13,036 nt of DNA, taken from the NCBI GenBank assembly GCA_021159845.1, contig JAGHDS010000280.1:1-13036 (forward strand), in the 5' to 3' direction. Made by a program: the position numbers and the translations under genes. Origin of the DNA: Anaerolineae bacterium (lineage in GTDB: Bacteria; Chloroflexota; Anaerolineae; DUEN01). The notes under the pieces were generated by a model. It was not told the origin of the DNA. It ran no database searches and saw nothing but the letters and a program-made list of their open reading frames with translations. The stretch's first letter is position 1, and each line of letters opens with the position of its first letter. Shown in pieces: positions 6,675-13,036 of the stretch.

Positions 6675-7856
6675 CTACGCCACCAGCCCCACACCGTCCG
6701 CGGCCCGGGTCACATACACCGTAGCATCCCGCCCTGTGCGCTCCCGGTACGTCTGCGCCAGGGAGCGCACGAAATCCTTCACGGCCTCGTTAGCTACAAG
6801 GCTGACTGTGCATCCACCGAAGCCTGCCCCGGTGAGGCGTGAGCCGAAACACCCGGGCGCCGCCAGAGCTGCTTCTACCATAGCATCCAGCTCCGTGCTG
6901 CTGACCTCGTAGTCATCCCGCAGACTGTGGTGAGATGCGATCAGCAGCTCTCCCGCGCGCCGGAGGTCGCCCGCCTCCAGTGCAGCTACGGTGTCCAGCA
7001 CACGTTGGTTCTCCGTGACGACGTGGCGAGCCCGCCGTCGAATAGGGTCTGGAAGCAGATGCTCATACTGTTGAAGCTCGGCCTCGCTTACATCGCGTAG
7101 AGCCCGGATGCCTGGCAAGGCCGATTGTAGAAGTCGCACCGCCTCCTCGCACTGCGAGCGCCGCACTCGATACTCGGAGCCGGCCAGCGCCCGCCGCACA
7201 CCCGTATCGGCCACTACGATGCGCGCGGACTCCGGCACCGGCACATGGCGGTAGCTCAGGTCCCGACAGTCGAGAAGCAACGCGCTATCCGCCCGTCCCA
7301 GCGCGCTGATGAACTGATCCATGATTCCACAGGGCACACCCGCGTACTCGTGCTCGGCCTGCTGACACGCCAAAGCCATTTGCGCCCGGTCCATCTCCTG
7401 ATCGCTGATAGCCAGGAACCCGAAGGCCGCCGCGACCTCGACCGCTGCGGAGGAGCTCAAACCAGCACCGATGGGCACATTGCTGCTGAACATCACATCT
7501 GCCCCTGTGAGATCGATCCCGCGCTGCTGTAACATGGCTGCCACCCCGCGATGATAGTTCGCCCATGCCTTCGTCTCACTGCGCGTTGGTGCTGTGACGT
7601 CGAATTCATCCTCGTCATCCAGGTCCACGGCGACCAGATGCACGCGATGGTCATCCCGTCGCGCGGCCGCGAGCAGCACATTGCGGTCAATGGCGATGGG
7701 GAGCACGAACCCATCGTTATAGTCGGTGTGTTCCCCAATCAGGTTCACCCGGCCTGGAGCACGCACGATGACTTCTGCCTTCCGGCCGAAGCGCTGCAGG
7801 AAGTGGTCTCGCAACCTCGAGATGCGTTGTGATAGGGGTTCAGTCTGGTTACTCAC
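6675..7856 (-). CDS. galK: Galactokinase
   Basis: A 393-residue cytoplasmic GHMP-family kinase that phosphorylates alpha-D-galactose at C1 with ATP, the first committed step of the Leloir pathway. All signatures are present: the galactokinase motif GRVNLIGEHTDYNDG (35-49), the ATP-binding GHMP loop PIGAGLSSSAA (128-138), the catalytic Asp180 in GIMDQF with Arg36 as partner, and the C-terminal GAGFGGCTVSLV (343-354). Length matches the family. The start is GTG 7856 with GGGAG six bases upstream (7863-7867). It follows the alpha/alpha repeat gene by 72 bases without a clear promoter and ends before a terminator, so it is probably last in the citrate synthase group. No galT, galE or galM is in the window. 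Confidence 0.96.
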   Translation of the reverse strand: MSNQTEPLSQRISRLRDHFLQRFGRKAEVIVRAPGRVNLIGEHTDYNDGFVLPIAIDRNVLLAAARRDDHRVHLVAVDLDDEDEFDVTAPTRSETKAWANYHRGVAAMLQQRGIDLTGADVMFSSNVPIGAGLSSSAAVEVAAAFGFLAISDQEMDRAQMALACQQAEHEYAGVPCGIMDQFISALGRADSALLLDCRDLSYRHVPVPESARIVVADTGVRRALAGSEYRVRRSQCEEAVRLLQSALPGIRALRDVSEAELQQYEHLLPDPIRRRARHVVTENQRVLDTVAALEAGDLRRAGELLIASHHSLRDDYEVSSTELDAMVEAALAAPGCFGSRLTGAGFGGCTVSLVANEAVKDFVRSLAQTYRERTGRDATVYVTRAADGVGLVA

Positions 7857-7928
7857 GGCGATCTCCCGTCATCTATGTAATGCATCCCTGCCACACTCGG
7901 ACGTGACAGGCGCCCCCATTGTATCACG

Positions 7929-8936
7929 TCATCCGAATAAAGTGGAAAAAGCTGTCGGCCGGAGCGCCCACAGGGCTCGGAGCGTCACCCATTTGTTGAG
8001 CATACCCACGCGTCCGAAGTCAGCCCACGTACGGTGCAGGGTACGTTCTAGCGCCCACCGACCGTCCCCATCCCGCTTGGCCATCACAGCGCGTGTAATC
8101 GCCTGCACGCGTGGGTCGTCGCGGCATCCGAGGGACTGCAGCAATAGCAGGATCTCCAGAGCGTCCCCGGTCTCACCCAGGGGGAAGCCGAACTGCCACC
8201 ACGTTTCGTCTGGCTCCAGGAGGGATGGCTCGCTTCCGCACAGGAGCTTCCTGACGGCACGCAGCGCGGCAGCGATCTCCTTGTCTTGAGTGCCGACGGC
8301 CAGTAGCCCCAGGCCAGCCTTGGTAATCCCCCAGATGCACAACAAGCCGCCCGGCCTCGCGCCTCGGGCGAATTCGCACCCTGGGAACCGGCAGCACATT
8401 GGAGCGTGCGTGATCTGCCTCGCCAGCGCCCGGGCTGCCGCCTGCACTCTGGGATCGCTTTTTAGCCCAAACCAACACAATGCGCGGAGCAAATTCCCAT
8501 TCAGACACAGCGGAGCACTATGCCGCCCTCGACCGGCGGCGAAACGTCCATCAGACGCTTGCGCGTGTGTAAGCACGTATTCGCATGCACGCAAAATAGG
8601 CCCAGTAGATGGAGCACCCAACTGGGCCAGGAAGAGAAGTTGCCAGACGGTCGCTCGATACCGCGGGCTGTACCCAAATCCCGGAGCTACCCAGTACCCC
8701 TCCGGCCACTGGGCATGGAGGATGTCCAACGCTGGAGGGACATTGGGGATGGCCGTTTGTGTTCGCCGCACTTCACCATCGTGAGGTGGGCGTCCAAGCA
8801 CTGTGCGTAATGCCCAAAAGCGAGCGGATGGGTTGTCTTCCTCAAGTAACCATGAGAGCGTCGACTTGGGGATGTTCACCATTCTCTTTACTCGGCGGCG
8901 AGTGCTCACCCTGTACTCGGTTGCCTCTGACTCCAT
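7929..8936 (-). CDS. Squalene-cyclase/prenyltransferase-like alpha/alpha repeat protein of unknown function
   Basis: A 335-residue protein that I cannot assign a function. It looks like an alpha/alpha toroid related to terpene cyclase and prenyltransferase folds, because it has recurring aromatic turns of the QW type: HAQWPEGYW (74-82), ASDGRFAAG (127-135) and KRDGDGRWALE (287-297), each followed by helices rich in Leu and Ala such as LNGNLLRALCWFG (145-157) and KWVTLRALWAL (315-325). The DXDD motif of squalene cyclases is not seen, so cyclase activity is doubtful. It has nine cysteines, four of them in 181-200 (CC, C187, C200). ATG 8936 has no good ribosome-binding site; ATG 8882 (residue 19) would begin just before the conserved-looking STLSWLLEEDNPSARF and may be the true start. 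It begins 36 bases after citrate synthase. Confidence 0.75.
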   Translation of the reverse strand: MESEATEYRVSTRRRVKRMVNIPKSTLSWLLEEDNPSARFWALRTVLGRPPHDGEVRRTQTAIPNVPPALDILHAQWPEGYWVAPGFGYSPRYRATVWQLLFLAQLGAPSTGPILRACEYVLTHAQASDGRFAAGRGRHSAPLCLNGNLLRALCWFGLKSDPRVQAAARALARQITHAPMCCRFPGCEFARGARPGGLLCIWGITKAGLGLLAVGTQDKEIAAALRAVRKLLCGSEPSLLEPDETWWQFGFPLGETGDALEILLLLQSLGCRDDPRVQAITRAVMAKRDGDGRWALERTLHRTWADFGRVGMLNKWVTLRALWALRPTAFSTLFG

Positions 8937-8972
8937 GAGTACGTACGTGACGCCTGCCCTTTTAGGACAGCC

Positions 8973-10133
8973 TTAGGGACGCTCCTCCAGAGGAACCCAG
9001 GGCAGGTCCAGGTCGCCGATGAATTGAGCGCGTGGTCGGATCAGTCGGTTGTTCGCCCACTGTTCCATGACGTGTGCCGTCCATCCCACGACGCGGCTCA
9101 TGGCGAATAGGGTTGGGAAGAGATCAGCGTCAATACCGAGCATATACAAGGCCGGGGCCGAGTAATAATCAACATTCGGGTATAGCTTGCGCTCCACGAA
9201 GTAAGGGTCTTCGCTGACGACTTCCTCCAGCTTCAAGGCGATGTCCAAGACCTGGGGGTTCCCTGTCGTCCCGCTGAGCTGTAAGGCCATCTGGCGCAAA
9301 TACCGAGCGCGCGGGTCTACGACTTTGTATACGCGATGCCCAACACCCATAATCCGCCGTTTCTCCGCCTTGGCCTTCTCGAACCACGGCTTTACATTCT
9401 CCACGTCGCCGATCTCCAGGAATTGCTCCAATGCCCTCTGGTTCGCTGCTCCATGCAGCGGCCCCTTCAGCGTGCCGATCGCCGACACGATCGCGGAGTG
9501 CATATCGGACAGGGTGGACGCTGTGACCCGGGCGGCGAATGTGGAGGCGTTGAAGCCGTGGTCTGCCAATAGGATCAGGTAAGTCTCCAACGCCCGGCTG
9601 GCAATGTCCGATGGCTCTTCCCCGGTCAGCATGTAGAGGAAGTTCGCCGCGTGGTTCAGATCTTGGCGCGGGGGGATAGGGTCTTTCCCTTTGCGTATCT
9701 GATCAAAGGCCGCGACAAGGGTAGCCATCTGGCTGGTCAGGCGATAAGCCTTACGCATACTGGCTTCCGGGCCGTTATCCTCGGCGTCGGGGTCGTAATG
9801 GCCTAGCAGCGAGATTATAGAGCGCAACGCGGTCATGGGCGGTGCATTGAGGGGAACTTTGCGAAGCGCATCGACGAGGCCGGATGGAGCTGTCCGACAG
9901 GCCACCAGATCCTCACGCACCTTGGAGATCTCGCTGGCGTTGGGTAGGTGTCCGGCCCATAACAGATAGGCCACCTCCTCAAAAGAGGCATTCTTGGCCA
10001 GATGATCGATGCTATAACCCCGGTAGTACAGGCGGCCGGCTGTGCCATCTACTTTACTGAGTTGTGTCGTTGTGACAACGACTCCTTCTAGCCCTCGGGT
10101 TGCTGATGTGGATGACTGTATCGCATTTGCCAT
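8973..10133 (-). CDS. gltA: Citrate synthase family protein
   Basis: A 386-residue enzyme that joins acetyl-CoA and oxaloacetate to give citrate, the entry step of the TCA cycle. The catalytic triad of the family is visible: H227 in LKGPLHGAAN, H266 in MGVGHRVYK and D322 in PNVDYYSA. H192 in ADHGFNAS and R347 in SRVVGWTAHVMEQ are further conserved positions. Its length is that of the short dimeric type, which lacks the N-terminal extension of Gram-negative hexameric enzymes. 2-methylcitrate synthases share these motifs and cannot be excluded from sequence alone; no prp gene is nearby. ATG 10133 has GGAGG eight bases upstream (10142-10146). It heads the group with the repeat protein and galactokinase. 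Confidence 0.92.
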   Translation of the reverse strand: MANAIQSSTSATRGLEGVVVTTTQLSKVDGTAGRLYYRGYSIDHLAKNASFEEVAYLLWAGHLPNASEISKVREDLVACRTAPSGLVDALRKVPLNAPPMTALRSIISLLGHYDPDAEDNGPEASMRKAYRLTSQMATLVAAFDQIRKGKDPIPPRQDLNHAANFLYMLTGEEPSDIASRALETYLILLADHGFNASTFAARVTASTLSDMHSAIVSAIGTLKGPLHGAANQRALEQFLEIGDVENVKPWFEKAKAEKRRIMGVGHRVYKVVDPRARYLRQMALQLSGTTGNPQVLDIALKLEEVVSEDPYFVERKLYPNVDYYSAPALYMLGIDADLFPTLFAMSRVVGWTAHVMEQWANNRLIRPRAQFIGDLDLPWVPLEERP

Positions 10134-10338
10134 CTTATCTGCCTCCTATGTTCTACAATGAATTCTTTCAAGCGCGGCGCACTTACTGAGCTTGACCGTG
10201 TTTCGGCCTCGAGGAGGGTAGGGAAAAACAACTGATGCCTTGCTAGGATTTGCCAGTGGCGTTCCTTCCCCCGCGCTTACCAGTCCTGACAGCAGGTCGG
10301 GTGACCACAGGTTCTGGCCCTCGGATAGCCTAGAAGGG

Positions 10339-10376
10339 GGAGTGCATCAGGTACAAAGCGAGGACTTGATGCCTCC
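10339..10376 (-). repeat. Hairpin at the predicted 5' end of the citrate synthase transcript
   Basis: GGAG (10339-10342) plus GCATCA (10344-10349) pair with TGATGC (10367-10372) plus CTCC (10373-10376), a 10-bp stem with one bulged T and a 17-base loop. If the promoter at 10383-10411 is real, transcription starts at 10376 and this hairpin forms the very 5' end of the leader RNA. Confidence 0.45.
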
Positions 10377-10382
10377 AGGCGG

Positions 10383-10411
10383 AAAATATTTCCCGCTGAC
10401 GGCGTTGTCAC
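10383..10411 (-). promoter_or_regulatory. Candidate promoter of the citrate synthase group
   Basis: On the minus strand GTGACA (10411-10406, 5 of 6 to TTGACA) and TATTTT (10388-10383, 4 of 6 to TATAAT) are 17 bases apart. The predicted start near 10376 implies an untranslated leader of about 243 bases before the ATG at 10133. I found no better pair closer to the gene. The match is moderate and may be chance. Confidence 0.4.
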
Positions 10412-10591
10412 ACAAATGAAGCGGGTGAATCTTAGCGGATACGATCAGCACATATGAAGTTGAGGAAAAATACCTGAGGGGGTACGATATACGATGAGAT
10501 AAGACAGGCCCTTCCCCCCTTATTAAGATGCTTTCGAAGATGACGAGTTACAGTAAACCTAATGGGCTTTACCCACCTGATTCGGGTCATG

Positions 10592-10622
10592 GGGCAGCCG
10601 AAGGGTTTTACTCCGGCTGCCC
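10592..10622 (-). terminator. Hairpin downstream of thuA, possible terminator
   Basis: GGGCAGCCG (10592-10600) pairs perfectly with CGGCTGCCC (10614-10622) around a 13-base loop. It lies 40 bases past the thuA stop codon, the right place for a terminator of the dnaG-rpoD-thuA transcript. The minus strand continues CATGACCCG with no T-run, so termination would have to be Rho-dependent or the structure has another role. Confidence 0.4.
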
Positions 10623-10662
10623 AGAGGCTATCTCTCATCCACGACCCGGCCAGTGTTGACCG

Positions 10663-11388
10663 CTAAAACTCCTCCAAAGGCTTAACGTTGCCGAAAGTCG
10701 GCGTTGGACCATGTGGTAAGGCGGCCCACCGTACGGCATTGCCGATCACCCGCAGCACGTCCGGCTGGTGATAGATGGGAATCGTCTCGTGCCCCGGGCG
10801 GAAGTAAAAGATTTTACCACGACCTCGGTAGAAACAGCAACCGCTCCGAAACACCTCGCCTCCCTGGAACCAACTGATGAACACGAGTTGATCCGGCTGG
10901 GGGATATCGAACCGCTCGCCATACATTTCGGCGTGAGGAATCTCGATGTATTCCCCCAGCCCCTCGGCGATAGGGTGACTGGGATCGACGACCCACAAAC
11001 GTTCGCGTTCGTTGGCTTCGCGCCACTTCAGATTGCACGTTGTCCCCATCAGCCGCTTGAAGATCTTGGAGAAATGGGCCGAGTGTAGCACAATCAGTCC
11101 CATGCCGTTCAGGACGCTGGCTTGCACTCTATCCACAACGGTGTCACTAACCTCTCCGTGCGCCATGTGCCCCCACCAGATGAGCACATCCGTCTCGGCC
11201 AATACCTCTTCCGTCAACCCGTGCTCGGGTTCATCGAGTGTCGCCGTTCGCACGTTCATGCCAGGCAGCGTGCGGAGATAATCGGCGATGGCGCCATGGA
11301 TCCCTTTGGGGTAGATCTTGGCGATCTCCTCGCTTCGACGCTCATGGCGATACTCATTCCACACCACAACATGGATGCTCTGTTTCAT
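10663..11388 (-). CDS. thuA: ThuA domain-containing protein
   Basis: A 241-residue protein of the ThuA family, a glutamine-amidotransferase-like fold linked in rhizobia to trehalose utilisation. It runs from a Rossmann-like start (IHVVVWNE, 5-12) through LIWWGHMAHGEVSD (69-82), GLIVLHSAHFSKIFKRLMG (97-115) with H102 and H105, HPIAEGLGE (138-146), PHAEMYGERFDIP (151-163), and FYFRPGHETIPIYHQPDVLRV (194-214) with H200, to a terminal NAVRWA helix. No catalytic Cys of true amidotransferases is seen at the usual elbow. The frame is open to 11532, overlapping rpoD, but AAGGAG six bases before ATG 11388 (11395-11400) and the start of similarity decide the shorter form. It follows rpoD by 43 bases, probably on the same transcript. 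The biochemical role is unsettled; the trehalose link here is only by family name. Confidence 0.85.
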   Translation of the reverse strand: MKQSIHVVVWNEYRHERRSEEIAKIYPKGIHGAIADYLRTLPGMNVRTATLDEPEHGLTEEVLAETDVLIWWGHMAHGEVSDTVVDRVQASVLNGMGLIVLHSAHFSKIFKRLMGTTCNLKWREANERERLWVVDPSHPIAEGLGEYIEIPHAEMYGERFDIPQPDQLVFISWFQGGEVFRSGCCFYRGRGKIFYFRPGHETIPIYHQPDVLRVIGNAVRWAALPHGPTPTFGNVKPLEEF

Positions 11389-11431
11389 GAGGGTCTCCTT
11401 TGTAACGAAGGTTTCATCGATCCTCCACCGT

Positions 11432-12499
11432 TTACACCAGGTAGTCGCGTAGTTTTCGCATGCGCAGGGGGCGGCGCAGTTTGCGTAAAGCTTGTGCCTC
11501 GATCTGGCGGATACGTTCACGCGTGACGCCAAAGGCCTGGCCTACCTCCTCCAGGGTATGGCTGTTGCCATCCTCCAGGCCGAAGCGCATTTCCAAGACT
11601 CTACGCTCCCGTTCCGAAAGCACGCCGAGAACGTCGGCCATCTGTTCTTTCAGCAATTGCAGGGACGTCTGATCAGCAGGGCCGGGAACCCTCTCGTCCT
11701 CGATGAAATCTCCCAATAGACTTCCCCCCTCGGCCCCTACAGGCGTCTCCAGGGAGATCGGCTCCAAAGCTGCCTGTGTGATATTGCGAACCTTGTTGAT
11801 AGCCCGCCGTAACCGACGCTCGACGGCCTCATCGGCGCGCTTGGACGCCGCCCGCGCTTGCAGTATCTGCTCTTTGTCCTCGGGGGATAGCAGCCCCATC
11901 TCCAGGGCAATCTCCTCCCACGTGGGATCGCGGCCGAGTTTTTGCTGCAGCTCGCGCTGCACGCGCACCTGGCGGTTGATACTCTCGATCATGTGAACGG
12001 GGATGCGAATCGTGCGCGCCTGGTCGGCGATGGCTCGGCTGATGGCCTGGCGTATCCACCACGTAGCGTACGTGCTGAACTTGTACCCCATCCGGTAGTC
12101 GAATTTCTCCACCGCTCGCAAGAGGCCGATGTTGCCCTCCTGGATGAGGTCCATCAGCGAGAGGCCACGCCCGGTGTAGTGTCGGGCCACGCTCACGACG
12201 AGACGCAGATTAGCTCGAGCGAGGCAGTCCTGAGCGATCTGAGCATCCCAGACGTCCATTAGCAGTGCATCGCTTTCCTCCGCCGGCGCGCCCTCCATCA
12301 GCCGGCGCTTCGCTTCCTTCCCACGTTGAATACGCTGAGCGAGAGCGACTTCCTCTTCGGGCGTGAGGAGTGAATGACGCCCGATCTCTTGTAGATACAT
12401 GCGGACAGGATCGCTGACAGATTCTGTCTCTATCCAATTGGATGTATCTCCATCCCGCAATCTCTCTGTCCCCTGGTCTATAGCTTCTTCGCCGTCCAT
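11432..12499 (-). CDS. rpoD: Primary RNA polymerase sigma factor (RpoD/SigA)
   Basis: A 355-residue group 1 sigma-70 factor that directs RNA polymerase to housekeeping promoters. Region 1.2 is at 30-60 (DPVRMYLQEIGRHSLLTPEEE). Regions 2.1-2.4 are at 91-170, with NLRLVVSVARHYTGRGLSLMDLIQEGNIGL and then YKFSTYATWWIRQAISRAI, the -10-binding part. Region 3 starts at 171 and region 4 is at 290-345, with the helix-turn-helix TLEEVGQAFGVTRERIRQIE (315-334) that binds the -35. Region 1.1 is nearly absent, as in short SigA proteins. About 28 charged residues (roughly 208-236) separate region 3.1 from EPISLETPVG, where most SigA proteins have only a few. ATG 12499 has GGAG five bases upstream. It follows the dnaG-like gene by 89 bases, the classical order. 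Its expected target, TTGACA-N17-TATAAT, occurs at 1536-1564. Confidence 0.95.
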   Translation of the reverse strand: MDGEEAIDQGTERLRDGDTSNWIETESVSDPVRMYLQEIGRHSLLTPEEEVALAQRIQRGKEAKRRLMEGAPAEESDALLMDVWDAQIAQDCLARANLRLVVSVARHYTGRGLSLMDLIQEGNIGLLRAVEKFDYRMGYKFSTYATWWIRQAISRAIADQARTIRIPVHMIESINRQVRVQRELQQKLGRDPTWEEIALEMGLLSPEDKEQILQARAASKRADEAVERRLRRAINKVRNITQAALEPISLETPVGAEGGSLLGDFIEDERVPGPADQTSLQLLKEQMADVLGVLSERERRVLEMRFGLEDGNSHTLEEVGQAFGVTRERIRQIEAQALRKLRRPLRMRKLRDYLV

Positions 12500-12588
12500 A
12501 TCTTCTCCGTGGAAAGGATAATCGGGACCTATTGATGACGACGGAAGGAAGGGATGGAAGGCCGCGCGAATTGCCTTGTCAATACCAA

Positions 12589-13036
12589 TCAGGCGCGGGA
12601 GCCGATCATGGCACGCCGGGCCAGCACGAGCTGGAGTTGGCCAATCTCCCGGGTGCGCTCTTGCACGAGCTGAGTGTAATCACGCACCGCCTCTCGATCC
12701 TCGGTCCCTTGCGCTTCCGCCAGGAGCTGCTTCAGCTCCTCCAACGATCGCCGCACACGCTCTACTCGGAGGCGCAGCACAGCCTCCGTGATCTCTCTCA
12801 CGGCCTGTTCTACCGACAGACTGGGCATCTCGGCCACAGCCTGCCGCAGGCGGTCCCAGTGCGCCTGAAGGGGTTCTGGAACCAGCTCGTTCACAGGTAA
12901 GGAACCCGGTGTCCCGGGCATCTGGAGCAGCCGGAATATCTCCTGATTCTCCAACCGCTCGAAATCATCGGCCGAGAGCGGCTTCAAGGTGGCCTGGGTC
13001 AGCTCTGCTACGACCTGGTCGATCAGGTTTGGTCTG
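12589..13036 (-). CDS. dnaG: DNA primase DnaG, C-terminal part (cut by the window edge)
   Basis: The frame is open from the right edge to the stop at 12589, showing the last 148 residues; the start lies outside. The visible part is helical and charged: a segment FERLENQEIFRLLQMPG, then W-D-R-L-R-Q, then two long amphipathic helices (VEQAVREITEAVLRLRVERVR and RSLEELKQLL) and a final QLVQERTREIGQLQLVLARR. This matches the pattern of the C-terminal helicase (DnaB)-binding domain of DnaG. The zinc-binding and TOPRIM catalytic domains are not in the window, so the call rests on this pattern and on the position directly before rpoD, the usual dnaG-rpoD order. DnaG synthesises RNA primers at the replication fork. 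An internal TTG at 12987 is not the start. Confidence 0.75.
   Translation of the reverse strand, partial: RPNLIDQVVAELTQATLKPLSADDFERLENQEIFRLLQMPGTPGSLPVNELVPEPLQAHWDRLRQAVAEMPSLSVEQAVREITEAVLRLRVERVRRSLEELKQLLAEAQGTEDREAVRDYTQLVQERTREIGQLQLVLARRAMIGSRA

Larger units (their letters stand above)
10134..10662. other. Gene-free region between thuA and citrate synthase
   Basis: About 530 bases with no convincing gene. A 68-codon frame on the minus strand (10638-10432) has no domain or ribosome-binding site. The block holds a hairpin just downstream of thuA (10592-10622), a candidate promoter for citrate synthase (10383-10411), a second hairpin at its predicted transcript start (10339-10376), and otherwise unexplained sequence. 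I looked for core motifs of RNase P RNA, tmRNA, SRP RNA and common riboswitches on both strands and did not find them. A long untranslated leader of citrate synthase is the simplest reading. Confidence 0.6.

Noticed and set aside
10141..10560. Possible RNase P, tmRNA, SRP or riboswitch RNA
   Set aside because: I saw short resemblances such as GGTCAGG-like and GAGGAGGGTAGGG pieces, but the conserved cores and their order are missing.
10432..10638. 68-codon minus-strand frame in the gene-free block
   Set aside because: It has no ribosome-binding site or domain and runs through the hairpin at 10592-10622.
11389..11532. N-terminal extension of ThuA overlapping rpoD
   Set aside because: AAGGAG precedes ATG 11388 and the upstream residues are translated rpoD 3' end in another frame.
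12500..12588. Internal promoter before rpoD
   Set aside because: A TTGACA occurs on the minus strand, but no acceptable -10 box is found at 16-18 bases from it.

Overview
The window looks like an ordinary chromosomal stretch of a moderately GC-rich bacterium, probably a member of the Chloroflexota. I infer this from the style of several proteins: a short primary sigma factor with a charged insert before region 3.2, a squalene-cyclase-like alpha/alpha repeat protein, a 241-residue ThuA protein, and intergenic palindromes with a CTTCTCG/GAGAAG core. I see no rRNA, tRNA, CRISPR array, transposase, integrase or phage gene. All ten genes are intact except the one cut by the right edge.

Layout. 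Bases 1-574 carry no gene but are dense in repeats and hairpins. A TIM-barrel sugar isomerase/epimerase gene lies on the minus strand (575-1498) behind a perfect TTGACA-N17-TATAAT promoter. It is divergent from a plus-strand group: a SERCA-like P-type calcium ATPase (1732-4599), a two-helix membrane-anchored Mrr-type nuclease (4643-5419) and an MltG-type endolytic transglycosylase (5430-6551). These three are closely spaced (43 and 10 bases) and may be one transcript with a cell-envelope theme.

From 6604 onward everything is on the minus strand. Read in the direction of transcription, one group runs citrate synthase (10133-8973), the alpha/alpha repeat protein (8936-7929) and galactokinase (7856-6675). 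It ends at a hairpin followed by T residues at 6604-6636. A gene-free block (10134-10662) separates it from a second group: the C-terminal end of probable DNA primase DnaG (entering from the right edge), the primary sigma factor RpoD/SigA (12499-11432) and ThuA (11388-10663). The dnaG-rpoD pair recalls the classical macromolecular-synthesis operon, with thuA attached 43 bases after rpoD.

No clearly new multi-gene system is visible. The points most worth a second look are the hairpin-dense left end with three arms that can pair in two exclusive ways, the palindrome family shared with the galactokinase terminator, the ATPase promoter whose predicted start falls on the annotated ATG, the membrane-tethered Mrr nuclease beside a cell-wall enzyme, and the sigma-factor insertion.
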